A model generated the notes under the pieces. It had not been told where the DNA came from. It did not search any database and saw only the letters and a list, made by a program, of their open reading frames with translations. 44,611 nucleotides of DNA. Origin: Planctomycetaceae bacterium. Lineage in GTDB: Bacteria > Planctomycetota > Planctomycetia > Pirellulales > Pirellulaceae. Within the stretch, counting starts at the first letter, position 1, and every line of letters begins with the position of its first letter. Shown piece after piece: positions 1 through 8,278 of this stretch. The position numbers were made by a program, and so were the translations under genes. The stretch covers positions 1 to 44,611 of the forward strand of contig PBNZ01000033.1 in NCBI GenBank assembly GCA_002723275.1. Reading direction: 5' to 3'.

Positions 1-1337
1 CCACCTCCTCGAGGTGGTTGCTGCTTGGCACCACGATTCTCGGGCTTGTCGGGCCGCTCGGGCTTGTCGGGCCGCTCGGGCTTGTCGGGCCGTTCAGGCT
101 TGTCGGGCCGTTCAGGCTTGTCGGGCCGCTCGGGCTTGTCGGGCCGTTCAGACCGTGTTGCACGCAAAGCTTCACGAACCGCTTCGAGGTCACCGTTTTC
201 CAGTGCCTGCTTCGCAGCGTCGAGACTTGCTTGAAGCTCTTCAACATTGACACCTTCCGGCAACTCACCCGCATCAATCTTTGATTGCAAGTGATCGATT
301 CTTCGCTGCAGGTCCATCTGCATTCTCAATTCCCTGACGGGCTTCAGATCGCCTGTTTCCAACGCAGAGGTGTAGGCGGCGATCAATGCCGTGGCGTCAT
401 CCGCCGACATGCCTGGGGGCAACTCGCCAGAGTCGAGGGCCGCCTGCAGGCGATCAATTCTCGACTGGATGAGCTCTTCCCGTCGCTCTTCACGTTGATC
501 CTCTCGCAGATCCTTACGCATCTGCTTGATCAGGTCATGTGCCGATTCAAGGTTACCATCGGCGAGTGCCTGTGACAGTCCATCCACCAACGCCTGCGCT
601 GATTCGGACGTCATGTTACCCGGCAGCTCCCCGGATTCGATTGAACCGGACAAACGATCAATCACAGATTGGATATGATCTTCCTGTTTCTCAACTCGCA
701 GTTGCTTGAGAACAGCCTTGACTGCCTCACGATCGCCAGCCTCAGCGGCACTGGTGAGACTATCAATCATCTGCTGTGCTTCTTCAGCAGTCAGGTCGCC
801 GGGCAAATCACCCGACTCAATACCTTCGTTCAATTTGTTAACGATCGGTTGCACTCGCAGACCCTTACCAGGTTCTCCGCGCCCTCGTTGCATCGCGCGA
901 CGCAACATTGATCCCTTGCCTTCCCCCTTCTTTCGACATTCGGGATCGTCGTCGTCACCCGTACCGTCTCCGACATCAGGTTCCATTACTTCGGGCAGAG
1001 TGTCAGCAGATTCCGCAGCGAGCGGATTCGAGATGCCGTACATGCCAGCTTGGAAAGCAAACACGATGTCGGTTGAGTTGAAGACGCCATCTCCATTCCA
1101 ATCACCTTCGGAATAGGATGCCTCCTGGCCGGTTTCAAATTTCCCGGCTTGGAACACCTGGACAATGTCGGTCGAATCGAATTGACCGTTGAAATCACTG
1201 TCACCCACGATGTCGATGTCTGCAACTAGCAGTCTACGGTTTTCGAGACCTTCCAATTGAACTCGACGAGCACGTCGCAAGCGGCTCGGTCGGCGTTTAC
1301 GATCGATCAGCCAATTGAATAATCTGAAGTTTTTCAT
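1..1337 (-). CDS. Secreted LEPR-type protein with dockerin-like module and tandem helical repeats (3' end outside window)
   Basis: This is a 445-codon open frame that starts at the ATG at 1337-1335 and leaves the window without a stop. The N-terminus is rich in Arg and carries an LEGLENRRLL stretch (residues 28-37), the LEPR-XLL type motif that marks many planctomycete surface proteins. Residues 46-102 form a dockerin-like pair of calcium loops (DSDFNGQFDSTD and DWNGDGVFNSTD). An acidic linker follows at about 117-131. Residues 163-395 hold four tandem repeats of about 60 residues, each with the pattern I-D-x-L ... SGELP-G ... A-L-x-x-GDLE; they look helical. Residues 397-432 are six copies of the hexapeptide ERPDKP. 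The likely role is a cell-surface or extracellular structural protein; ligand and partner are unknown. It lies last in a run of minus-strand genes but 393 bases from its neighbour, so it probably has its own promoter. Confidence 0.8.
   Translation of the reverse strand, partial: MKNFRLFNWLIDRKRRPSRLRRARRVQLEGLENRRLLVADIDIVGDSDFNGQFDSTDIVQVFQAGKFETGQEASYSEGDWNGDGVFNSTDIVFAFQAGMYGISNPLAAESADTLPEVMEPDVGDGTGDDDDPECRKKGEGKGSMLRRAMQRGRGEPGKGLRVQPIVNKLNEGIESGDLPGDLTAEEAQQMIDSLTSAAEAGDREAVKAVLKQLRVEKQEDHIQSVIDRLSGSIESGELPGNMTSESAQALVDGLSQALADGNLESAHDLIKQMRKDLREDQREERREELIQSRIDRLQAALDSGELPPGMSADDATALIAAYTSALETGDLKPVRELRMQMDLQRRIDHLQSKIDAGELPEGVNVEELQASLDAAKQALENGDLEAVREALRATRSERPDKPERPDKPERPDKPERPDKPERPDKPERPDKPENRGAKQQPPRGG
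41..148 (-). repeat. Six tandem 18-bp repeats coding for (ERPDKP)6
   Basis: Six direct copies of an 18-base unit (plus-strand cgggcttgtcgggccgct) run without gaps from 41 to 148. They differ only at two positions, c/a at the second base and c/t at the last. Eighteen bases keep the reading frame, so copy-number change would lengthen or shorten the charged Pro-rich stalk of the surrounding protein without breaking it. Confidence 0.9.
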
Positions 1338-1730
1338 CCAAGTCCTCGACTTTCCGTTGTTGAATGTCTACTTCTGCCCCAAGCGATTAGGCTGAACACA
1401 ACGGAAAAGGTAACGGTGAAAGTGTAATAAAAATGAAGCGGGCCCAAATTTCTGCGAAAACAGTTCGCACTTCAATGACAACTCGACAATAAACAAAACA
1501 ATCTTCACGATCGAGGAACTACACGGGAGTTACATCGTCTGACAATTCGGGAAGTCAAGCAACCCCCCAATATATCTATCCCTCCTTTGATGCAACAAGT
1601 TCTGATCGCCTTTCCGGGGGCTCAGCACCAACGAATACACCAAATCCAGGCGTATTCACACAATCTGCAGGGGATCATTCGCCGACCAACGCATTTAAGC
1701 GTTGTCGAAATCATGCAAGCACCTCCGCGA
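1338..1730. other. Intergenic region upstream of the dockerin repeat gene
   Basis: No convincing coding frame is seen in these 393 bases. The part at about 1420-1580 is richer in A and T than the flanking genes and probably holds the promoter of the minus-strand gene starting at 1337. A perfect 6-bp inverted repeat (CAACGC at 1687-1692, GCGTTG at 1699-1704) lies just past the stop of the Gfo/Idh/MocA gene, but it has no T tract, so a terminator call would be weak. Confidence 0.5.
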
Positions 1731-3020
1731 TCAGGCCCACTGGCGGGGAGCACGATATCGAAGACGATTGGCTTCAGCATCATCGACAAAGGTTTCTGTG
1801 GCTGGGTCGATGGTCAAATCACGTTGAAGTATCCAAGCCAAGGCGGCAGCGTGACAAGCGATATGTGAGCGCCGCATTACGGTCGGGTTACACACCGTCG
1901 GCTTTCGACTCTTAACGCTATCGAAGAAATTGCGGGAATGGGCTGAGACGTCCAAACCTCTGACTCTCTTTGTCGATGATCGTTGTTGATCAAGACTGCG
2001 AGGTTTGACCACCATTTCACCACTGTCTCCCGTTTCCACCGATCCTTCGCTACCAACAAAACGAACCGGGCAAGTCCCAAGTCGAGTGATCCAGCGAGGT
2101 CCGCGGTCCCCAAAAGGATCCTTCAGAAAATCAATAACAAGCTTTACTTCGTTTTCATAAGTACAGATGATGTTCTGTTCATTCGGTTCATACTTAACCG
2201 GCATTGTGTGGTCGGCTTGATTAGCCCATTGACATAGATCAACGGTGTGAGCTCCCCAATCTAACAAGCGCGCCCCGCTGTCGAAGTCATGGTAACCGCG
2301 CCAACGCCCTTGCACATATTGTTCGTTGTAGGGACGCCAGGGAGCTGGTCCGAGCCACATGTTCCAGTCACAGATTTCTGGATCCGGTGTTTCCTGAGCC
2401 GGCAGCCAGTCATTCTTCAAGGTTGGTACGTAAACGGTTGCATACAATGTTTCAAGACGTCCAAGTTTACCTGTATGTGCAAGGCTCACTGCCTGTTGAA
2501 AGTTGGGAACGCTACGTCGCTGAGTGCCCGCCTGAAAGATCTTTTCAGTCGTTTTAAAAACGCGATCAATGTTTTGACAATCACCAATCGTAATTCCACA
2601 CGGTTTTTCGCTGTAAACATCTTTTCCAGCTTCGGCTGCCTCGATCGAAGCCGCCGCATGCCAACGATCGCCGGTGGCGACAATCACTGCATCGATATCG
2701 TCGCGCGATAGCATTTCACGAAAATCGCGATAGAGTTTGCAATCTTGATTGCCATAGTGCCCATCGACCAACTTTTTTCCTGCAGCTCGCCGCGATTGTT
2801 GCACATCGGAGATGGCGACACATTGCACGTCGGGCAATTGCAGCATTGATTTCAGATCGTAGGTACAACGCGGCCCAATCCCAACAACTCCGAGAGTGAT
2901 TTTTTCGGAAGGTGAGGTCGCCTGTCGCCCGAGCACCTTCGAGGAGATCAAATAGGGTGTCGATGTGGCAGCAACAGCGGCAGTCGTTGACAGAAAATCA
3001 CGTCGGTTCAAAGGGTTCAT
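1731..3020 (-). CDS. Gfo/Idh/MocA family oxidoreductase, Tat-exported
   Basis: A 429-residue protein of the Gfo/Idh/MocA family, NAD(P)-dependent oxidoreductases that act mainly on sugars and sugar derivatives. The N-terminus reads MNPLNRRDFLSTTAAVAA, a twin-arginine signal of the kind common on planctomycete members of this family, so it probably works outside the cytoplasm. The Rossmann segment is at about 41-110 (GVVGIG at 44-49), and the family EKP motif is at 138-140. The C-terminal alpha/beta domain carries DWGAHTVDL at about 254-262. The start at 3020 is chosen over an upstream one at 3062 because the Tat signal begins there and AGGAAAGG lies about eight bases ahead. Specific substrate and cofactor supply in the periplasm are unknown. 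It follows the haem protein gene after 96 bases on the same strand and may be in the same transcript. Confidence 0.9.
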   Translation of the reverse strand: MNPLNRRDFLSTTAAVAATSTPYLISSKVLGRQATSPSEKITLGVVGIGPRCTYDLKSMLQLPDVQCVAISDVQQSRRAAGKKLVDGHYGNQDCKLYRDFREMLSRDDIDAVIVATGDRWHAAASIEAAEAGKDVYSEKPCGITIGDCQNIDRVFKTTEKIFQAGTQRRSVPNFQQAVSLAHTGKLGRLETLYATVYVPTLKNDWLPAQETPDPEICDWNMWLGPAPWRPYNEQYVQGRWRGYHDFDSGARLLDWGAHTVDLCQWANQADHTMPVKYEPNEQNIICTYENEVKLVIDFLKDPFGDRGPRWITRLGTCPVRFVGSEGSVETGDSGEMVVKPRSLDQQRSSTKRVRGLDVSAHSRNFFDSVKSRKPTVCNPTVMRRSHIACHAAALAWILQRDLTIDPATETFVDDAEANRLRYRAPRQWA

Positions 3021-3116
3021 CAATACGCCTTTCCTTGCTTTCAAGTTAAACATGCATGTCAACCGCCGAGCTAAGCCGCGCAGTGAGCACGCTGTCCCTT
3101 AACGCACGGACATTTT

Positions 3117-4487
3117 TTAACGCACCGACTGGTGCGTATCAACTTTCTCATCCGTCAGTTCGCTCTCTTCCGCCTTCTCAGAATCCACAAAGAGCGGATG
3201 CGTTTGCTGGAGAATGGCCCAGATATCTCGCCGATCTTGCGCCGTCAGATGCGCGAATTCTGTTGAATTCTCTCCCTTCTTCAACACGTCCGTCATGCGC
3301 TGCTTGACCCGTTTGAGGATAGGCACCGGAAGTGCGGCGAAAGAGGGTGAGTAGATCAAATAACTGCACGGATATCGCAGCAACCTTTTCTCGAGATCAA
3401 GATCTCTTAAGCTGCGTCCCTCTGAGTCACGAATTGCGTGCGTTTTGAAATGATCCAAGTAGTCGCCGCGGCCCTGAACAACATCGGTCAACTTGAACTC
3501 GCCGGAGAACAACAGATAGGAGACCAGTTTATCCGCCGCAGTATTGATTCTGCGTTGGGTGCTTTCACTCACATATTCCTTCGGCCTTTCGAGGATTCGG
3601 TTTATCTCAACCTGTTGATGAATAGCTTGCCGCGCCGCATAAGACGCTCGCGTGATGCGATTATGCATCTGCGTTTGATGCTCAAGCAGCATCAGAGCCA
3701 CCACGTCACTCGTTGGCTCAAGGTAGTTTGCGGCACGAACGATTCGAGGCAACGTCTCACGATTTGCAAAACTCTCAAGGTCCAACGTCTCATCGTCACG
3801 TTCCTGCAGCACGGCGCCCCCTCGGTGGCGCATTTTGCCGGTACTGCCGGTGACATACCAGCCGCCGAATCGTTCGTGTAACGGCGTCGTGTGATCCGTA
3901 GTGATGGAACCCAATCGAAATTCAGGTTGACCGTCTCGATGTGGATAGACCGATCGAACGAGAAAGCCGGGCACTTTTTCGGTACGTGCGTTGGCGTGAC
4001 AGGCCAGACACTCCCCGTTTCGATCGCGGCGAATATTGATCGCGTCAGGCTGCTGCTTCACCGTGTAAAAGATGGCCCCCTGGTGCGGATCGACTCCTCC
4101 AATCTCCAAGACATCGGCGTTCGGCACCCACCCCACATAAATCTGATCATTGAAGTAGAGCGCTCGAGGTCGCGTCCGGGAGATTTGACGAAACTGTAAA
4201 CTGGTCTTGGAAAAGACAAGTGTCTGAGAGGAACGTGGAATCTCAAGTGCGTCCAACACCGCCGGCAGCCAGCCGAATTGACGATCCCATTCGAGTCGCA
4301 GATCTCCCGCGGCCAGTTGATCGGCAAGTCTGTTGACAGGATCACGTGGAGCGACCTGGTGGTAGTCAATGGGAGGCGTTTCGAAATCAAGTTGAGCGAG
4401 TAGCTCGCAGTGGATTACTCCAACGACGCAGAAGATCGCTCCTATCCATTTCGAATAGCTCACACGTCTACCTCTTGGCATCCCCAT
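3117..4487 (-). CDS. Secreted mono-haem c protein of unknown function
   Basis: A 456-residue protein with an N-terminal hydrophobic signal (about residues 11-31) and one CLACH haem c motif (C160, C163, H164). The rest resembles an uncharacterised family seen in planctomycetes and acidobacteria, with a typical GGWYVTGS segment near residue 206. Role: probably periplasmic electron transfer or sensing; the reaction is unknown. The start is uncertain. The ATG at 4487 has no good ribosome site, whereas a GTG at 4463 is preceded by AGAGG at a seven-base distance and would give a cleaner signal peptide (MSYSKWIGAIF...). The gene lies 62 bases downstream of the large propeller/cytochrome fusion, which also carries haem c, so the two may act together. 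Confidence 0.75.
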   Translation of the reverse strand: MGMPRGRRVSYSKWIGAIFCVVGVIHCELLAQLDFETPPIDYHQVAPRDPVNRLADQLAAGDLRLEWDRQFGWLPAVLDALEIPRSSQTLVFSKTSLQFRQISRTRPRALYFNDQIYVGWVPNADVLEIGGVDPHQGAIFYTVKQQPDAINIRRDRNGECLACHANARTEKVPGFLVRSVYPHRDGQPEFRLGSITTDHTTPLHERFGGWYVTGSTGKMRHRGGAVLQERDDETLDLESFANRETLPRIVRAANYLEPTSDVVALMLLEHQTQMHNRITRASYAARQAIHQQVEINRILERPKEYVSESTQRRINTAADKLVSYLLFSGEFKLTDVVQGRGDYLDHFKTHAIRDSEGRSLRDLDLEKRLLRYPCSYLIYSPSFAALPVPILKRVKQRMTDVLKKGENSTEFAHLTAQDRRDIWAILQQTHPLFVDSEKAEESELTDEKVDTHQSVR

Positions 4488-4549
4488 TCACAACCGACGT
4501 GTCTTCGAGTTCGTTACGTCGATCGATACACACAATCTACCGTGATGAA

Positions 4550-7500
4550 TCAGTGATAATGTTTTAGGTGATGTGGAACTTGATACCCACCCACCTCCAA
4601 ATAATTTACTAAATCGACAATTTCCTGTTGTTCCAACCCATTCAACAGTCCCTCTGGCATCGAGGAGGTACGCGACGCAGCGCGTTCGACAATTTCGTCC
4701 TTCGACAGCGATACCACGGAATCAGGATCCAACAGATTTGTCAGGACACGGACAACTTGTTCATCTTCATCTTGAATGGTTCCTGTCACCAAACGTCCAT
4801 TCTCCATTTCAAAGACGTAAACACGATATTGATCGTGGATTTCGTGAGACGGTTCCAGGATTTGACGGAGTAGTTTTCGTCCTCGAAATCGCTCGGAAAC
4901 CTTGGTCAATTCCGGCCCAAGTCCAATCCCGTGACCAGAGACAACATGACATTGGTGACACTTGGCCTTCAGAAAGGCCTTCATGCCGCGCATTACGGTT
5001 TCCGGCGTCTGATCCTTTTGGAGGTTATCGATGTCATCGAGCGCCCAATTTTTGACGAAGGTGGGTTGGCTGCGAGAGGCAAGAATCGCATCAACGTCGT
5101 CGAGATCCTCGGCCACGATAATCTCGCCAGTCATCACAACCCAATGCCCAGGAAACGTACAAACATAGGGATAGACACCTGGCTTCTGTGGCGCGTTAAA
5201 CCGTAATACGTGCACGCGTGATTTTCTGGTTGGCCCGATCATCGGTGTCGCCTTAACGATCAGATCTCGTTTTTCCTCAGGGATAAAGTTGGAGTTGGCG
5301 TAACGAGGATCCTTTGCCATCTCGTTGGCGGCCATTCCGACTTCTTCCAACGCGTCAGGCTGGACGATGACAAGGTTATGATCGGTGGCGTCCGGATTCA
5401 TGAAAACCAGTTTGACGGGCTGACCGGTCTTCACCACAAAACGTTCAACCGTGAATCTCATCCGTTCCGGAACACAGGAGATCTCAACTCGTTGGAGATC
5501 TTTCTGCCGATCGAATTCGGACTGCGGTGCGGACGGTGTCGGCTCCTGCAGGCTGCGTTGCTGGGAAACCGTTCGAAGCCGTTCGGCAATTCGGTACTTC
5601 GAATCATGCTCCCAATGTTGTTTCAGAGCAGCAGAACCGAGTGAGGTTTGGATGGCGTAGGCGAGATGTTTTTCATGAGGATACTTGAAGACATCGAGAA
5701 TGGCATCGAGTGCCGCATCAGTTCCAATATAGCTGGCGGCGATGGCAGCCTCCATGCGAACGAGACCATTCGGATCATTCGCAGCTCGATTAAGTTCCAT
5801 TGTTGCATCTGGCAGAAGTCGGTGCCAATACCGCAGTTGCTGTGTCGCCGCCGCACGCGCGTGATGGTTTTCGCAGCCTAACAACTCTTGCAATAACTCA
5901 ACGTTCGTCTCACCAACCCAACGATAAGTCCACAGCGCTTCAAGCTGGTGATGACGAAAGCGAGGATCATGTTCGTCCAACTGTTCAACCCAACGGTCGA
6001 GCGTTACCCGCACCTTCTCCGGATCGCGCTCTCTGATTTCTCGCTTTGCCCAATAACGATAACGATATTCCTGACGTTTCAGAATCTCGAGCAAATCCGC
6101 GATCGATTCACCCTTGATCGTCGGTGGATCCTGTAAAGAACGTCCCTTGGCCGTGATGCGCCATATTCGTCCTGAGTGTCGATCCCGCCGTTCGTCACGC
6201 AGCGAATATTGAGCGTGTCCTTTGACAGGATTGTACCAATCACAAACATAAAGCGCGCCGCGTGGACCAAATCGAATATCGACGGGAATGAAACTCAGAT
6301 TCGACGAGAAAATCACATCACTTACATATTCTTCGTCATACCCATAATCGTATTCATTCCAGCGATGAATCTCGACGCGATTTGTCGGCTTGTAACGCAC
6401 CTTGATGTAGCACCCCCGCAACTCAGGCGGAAAGGTATCAAAGTCGACGAATTCCTGACCGCAGGTTCCCGAGTAGGCACGCAGTCCAGCAGGCTTCGGA
6501 TGTTGTTGAGGATAGGGAGGATCCGTCGCATGAAATGCCGAGGCGAAGATTGGATGGCTGGCAACGTGCTGGCCCCAATCATCAAAGGTGACACCCCACG
6601 GATTTGTACTCGAGTAAGTTCCAAAACTGATCAGTCGATGATCGCGCGGTTGAAACCGAAACCAACCGCTGTTCTGCTGGCGCACGGGACCATAGGGAGT
6701 TTCAACTTGTGTGTGATGGAAAACCGCTTCTCGGAACATCAAATCTCCATCCGGCGTCCACACCATATCATGCAGCGCGTGGTGCGAGTCTTCAGTCCCG
6801 AAGCCGGTCAAGACGCGTTGCCGGAAGTCAGCCTTGCCGTCACCATCCGTATCCTTAATGAAGGTAAGGTGCGGCATTTCAGAAACGTAGACCCCGCCGT
6901 CCCCGAACTCAAACGAAAGCGGAATGTGCAAATCATCAGCAAAGACGGTTGAACGATCGGCTTTGCCGTCGCCGTCCGTGTCTTCCAGAATCACCAACTT
7001 GTCATTCGGTTCGTTCCCTGGATAAACATGAGGATACGTTGTTGAACAACTAACCCACAGTCGACCTTGAGTATCCCAACGCATTTGGATCGGAGCGGCA
7101 ATATCGGGAAACTCTTCTTCTCCGGCAAATAGATTCACCTCGAAACGAGGATCGATTTTGAATTCACTTAACTCATCCTTGGCCGTGATCCAACGATTCG
7201 CTCCGCGACTTTCTCGGGTTTGGGGCAGTGGTGGTAGATTGGAATCGTCGGGGCGTTCGGGCACATCGGTTCCCTGAGCCATCTGCCAGATTCGCTGATC
7301 TCGATTGTCAACCATGATGTCGAAGTTCCGCATCGCGGGTAGAAAGTCGAGATAGCCATATTGTTTGTTGCGTCCACCGGTGTAGTAAAACGTATTGAGA
7401 GGCCGATACCGGCGGAAGAATTGACGATTTTTGTCGACAATCGCGTCGCGAATCGCCTGTTGAGGTTCAATGGCTTGACCTGTCAACGATTGCACAACGG

Positions 7501-8278
7501 TTTTCGAAAACAGTCGGTAGCCTTCCTCTTCCAGATGGATCCCATTGAAGGTGAGATCCTGATTTGGATTCTGCATCGCTGCGAGCGTAGGCTTGAAAAC
7601 GTCCACAAACCCCACCCGGTTTTCAGCGGCAACCGTTCGAATGGCATCGGCGTAGAGTTCAAGATTTACATTATTCAAATCAGCTGCCGGAACCCCTGAC
7701 GTATTCTCATTTGCGATCGGAGAAATCAACACGACTTGAGGCGCCATCTCGCCGTTAAATGCCTTGGATTTCAATCCCTGCACAAAACTTGCCATCGACT
7801 GACGAAATGCAGCAAGTCCCTCAACTCCCTGAAAGGCTTCATTGAAACCAAAGGCAACCAGCACAACGTCGGCGCGCTCGTGGGTCAGGTGTTGATCCAA
7901 ATCTGCAAAGTTGGCGGGACGTGGCTGCAGATCAGCCGTATCCGCCGACCAGGCGAGATTCCGCACGGTCAGCTGCTTGTCCGGAAACAATTGCTGCAGC
8001 GACGCCTCCAAATGGCCAAAATATTGCAGCCGTTCCAGCAGGGTATTCCCGATCAATACAATGCGATCGCCCTTCGAAAAGTCTAATGGCAGTACGGTGT
8101 CGATCGGTTGCGTCGTACTCGCTCGCGATGCGGACTGTCGATAGATTCCGTATTGAGAATAATCAATCTGAGCTGAGTTCGAGGAGCGATCCGAATCGAC
8201 TGGTTGACCGCTGACAGACCCGCTCGGTAACAGCATCAAGATGCCGGCAATCGCCGACGCAAAAAGAATATTTTTCAC
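4550..8278 (-). CDS. PVC-type fusion: SGNH-like, beta-propeller, HEAT, cupredoxin and cytochrome c domains
   Basis: A 1242-residue exported protein (signal peptide 1-24). Domains in order: an SGNH-hydrolase-like fold (about 65-270); the 'PVC' membrane-bound dehydrogenase beta-propeller (about 375-710) with two DTDGDGKAD calcium-type loops at 433 and 476; HEAT-like helical repeats (about 725-905); a cupredoxin (about 930-1056) with H967, C1040, H1045 and M1049 in azurin spacing; and a planctomycete cytochrome c domain with C1107, C1110 and H1111. The SGNH part has GNTL where GDSL is expected and NGIH where DGIH is expected, so its hydrolase activity is doubtful. The start is a GTG at 8278-8276 with GGAGGTGG seven bases before it, and it overlaps the sulfatase stop by four bases, implying translational coupling. 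Likely role: periplasmic oxidation of a sugar or other substrate, with copper and haem passing electrons. The substrate is unknown. Confidence 0.85.
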   Translation of the reverse strand: MKNILFASAIAGILMLLPSGSVSGQPVDSDRSSNSAQIDYSQYGIYRQSASRASTTQPIDTVLPLDFSKGDRIVLIGNTLLERLQYFGHLEASLQQLFPDKQLTVRNLAWSADTADLQPRPANFADLDQHLTHERADVVLVAFGFNEAFQGVEGLAAFRQSMASFVQGLKSKAFNGEMAPQVVLISPIANENTSGVPAADLNNVNLELYADAIRTVAAENRVGFVDVFKPTLAAMQNPNQDLTFNGIHLEEEGYRLFSKTVVQSLTGQAIEPQQAIRDAIVDKNRQFFRRYRPLNTFYYTGGRNKQYGYLDFLPAMRNFDIMVDNRDQRIWQMAQGTDVPERPDDSNLPPLPQTRESRGANRWITAKDELSEFKIDPRFEVNLFAGEEEFPDIAAPIQMRWDTQGRLWVSCSTTYPHVYPGNEPNDKLVILEDTDGDGKADRSTVFADDLHIPLSFEFGDGGVYVSEMPHLTFIKDTDGDGKADFRQRVLTGFGTEDSHHALHDMVWTPDGDLMFREAVFHHTQVETPYGPVRQQNSGWFRFQPRDHRLISFGTYSSTNPWGVTFDDWGQHVASHPIFASAFHATDPPYPQQHPKPAGLRAYSGTCGQEFVDFDTFPPELRGCYIKVRYKPTNRVEIHRWNEYDYGYDEEYVSDVIFSSNLSFIPVDIRFGPRGALYVCDWYNPVKGHAQYSLRDERRDRHSGRIWRITAKGRSLQDPPTIKGESIADLLEILKRQEYRYRYWAKREIRERDPEKVRVTLDRWVEQLDEHDPRFRHHQLEALWTYRWVGETNVELLQELLGCENHHARAAATQQLRYWHRLLPDATMELNRAANDPNGLVRMEAAIAASYIGTDAALDAILDVFKYPHEKHLAYAIQTSLGSAALKQHWEHDSKYRIAERLRTVSQQRSLQEPTPSAPQSEFDRQKDLQRVEISCVPERMRFTVERFVVKTGQPVKLVFMNPDATDHNLVIVQPDALEEVGMAANEMAKDPRYANSNFIPEEKRDLIVKATPMIGPTRKSRVHVLRFNAPQKPGVYPYVCTFPGHWVVMTGEIIVAEDLDDVDAILASRSQPTFVKNWALDDIDNLQKDQTPETVMRGMKAFLKAKCHQCHVVSGHGIGLGPELTKVSERFRGRKLLRQILEPSHEIHDQYRVYVFEMENGRLVTGTIQDEDEQVVRVLTNLLDPDSVVSLSKDEIVERAASRTSSMPEGLLNGLEQQEIVDLVNYLEVGGYQVPHHLKHYH

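Noticed and set aside
41-148. Short regular repeats that might suggest a CRISPR array
   Set aside because: The 18-bp units are contiguous without spacers and encode ERPDKP in frame with a long coding region.
14-284. Three overlapping plus-strand frames rich in Gly/Leu/Arg
   Set aside because: They are the reverse side of the 18-bp repeats in the minus-strand surface protein.
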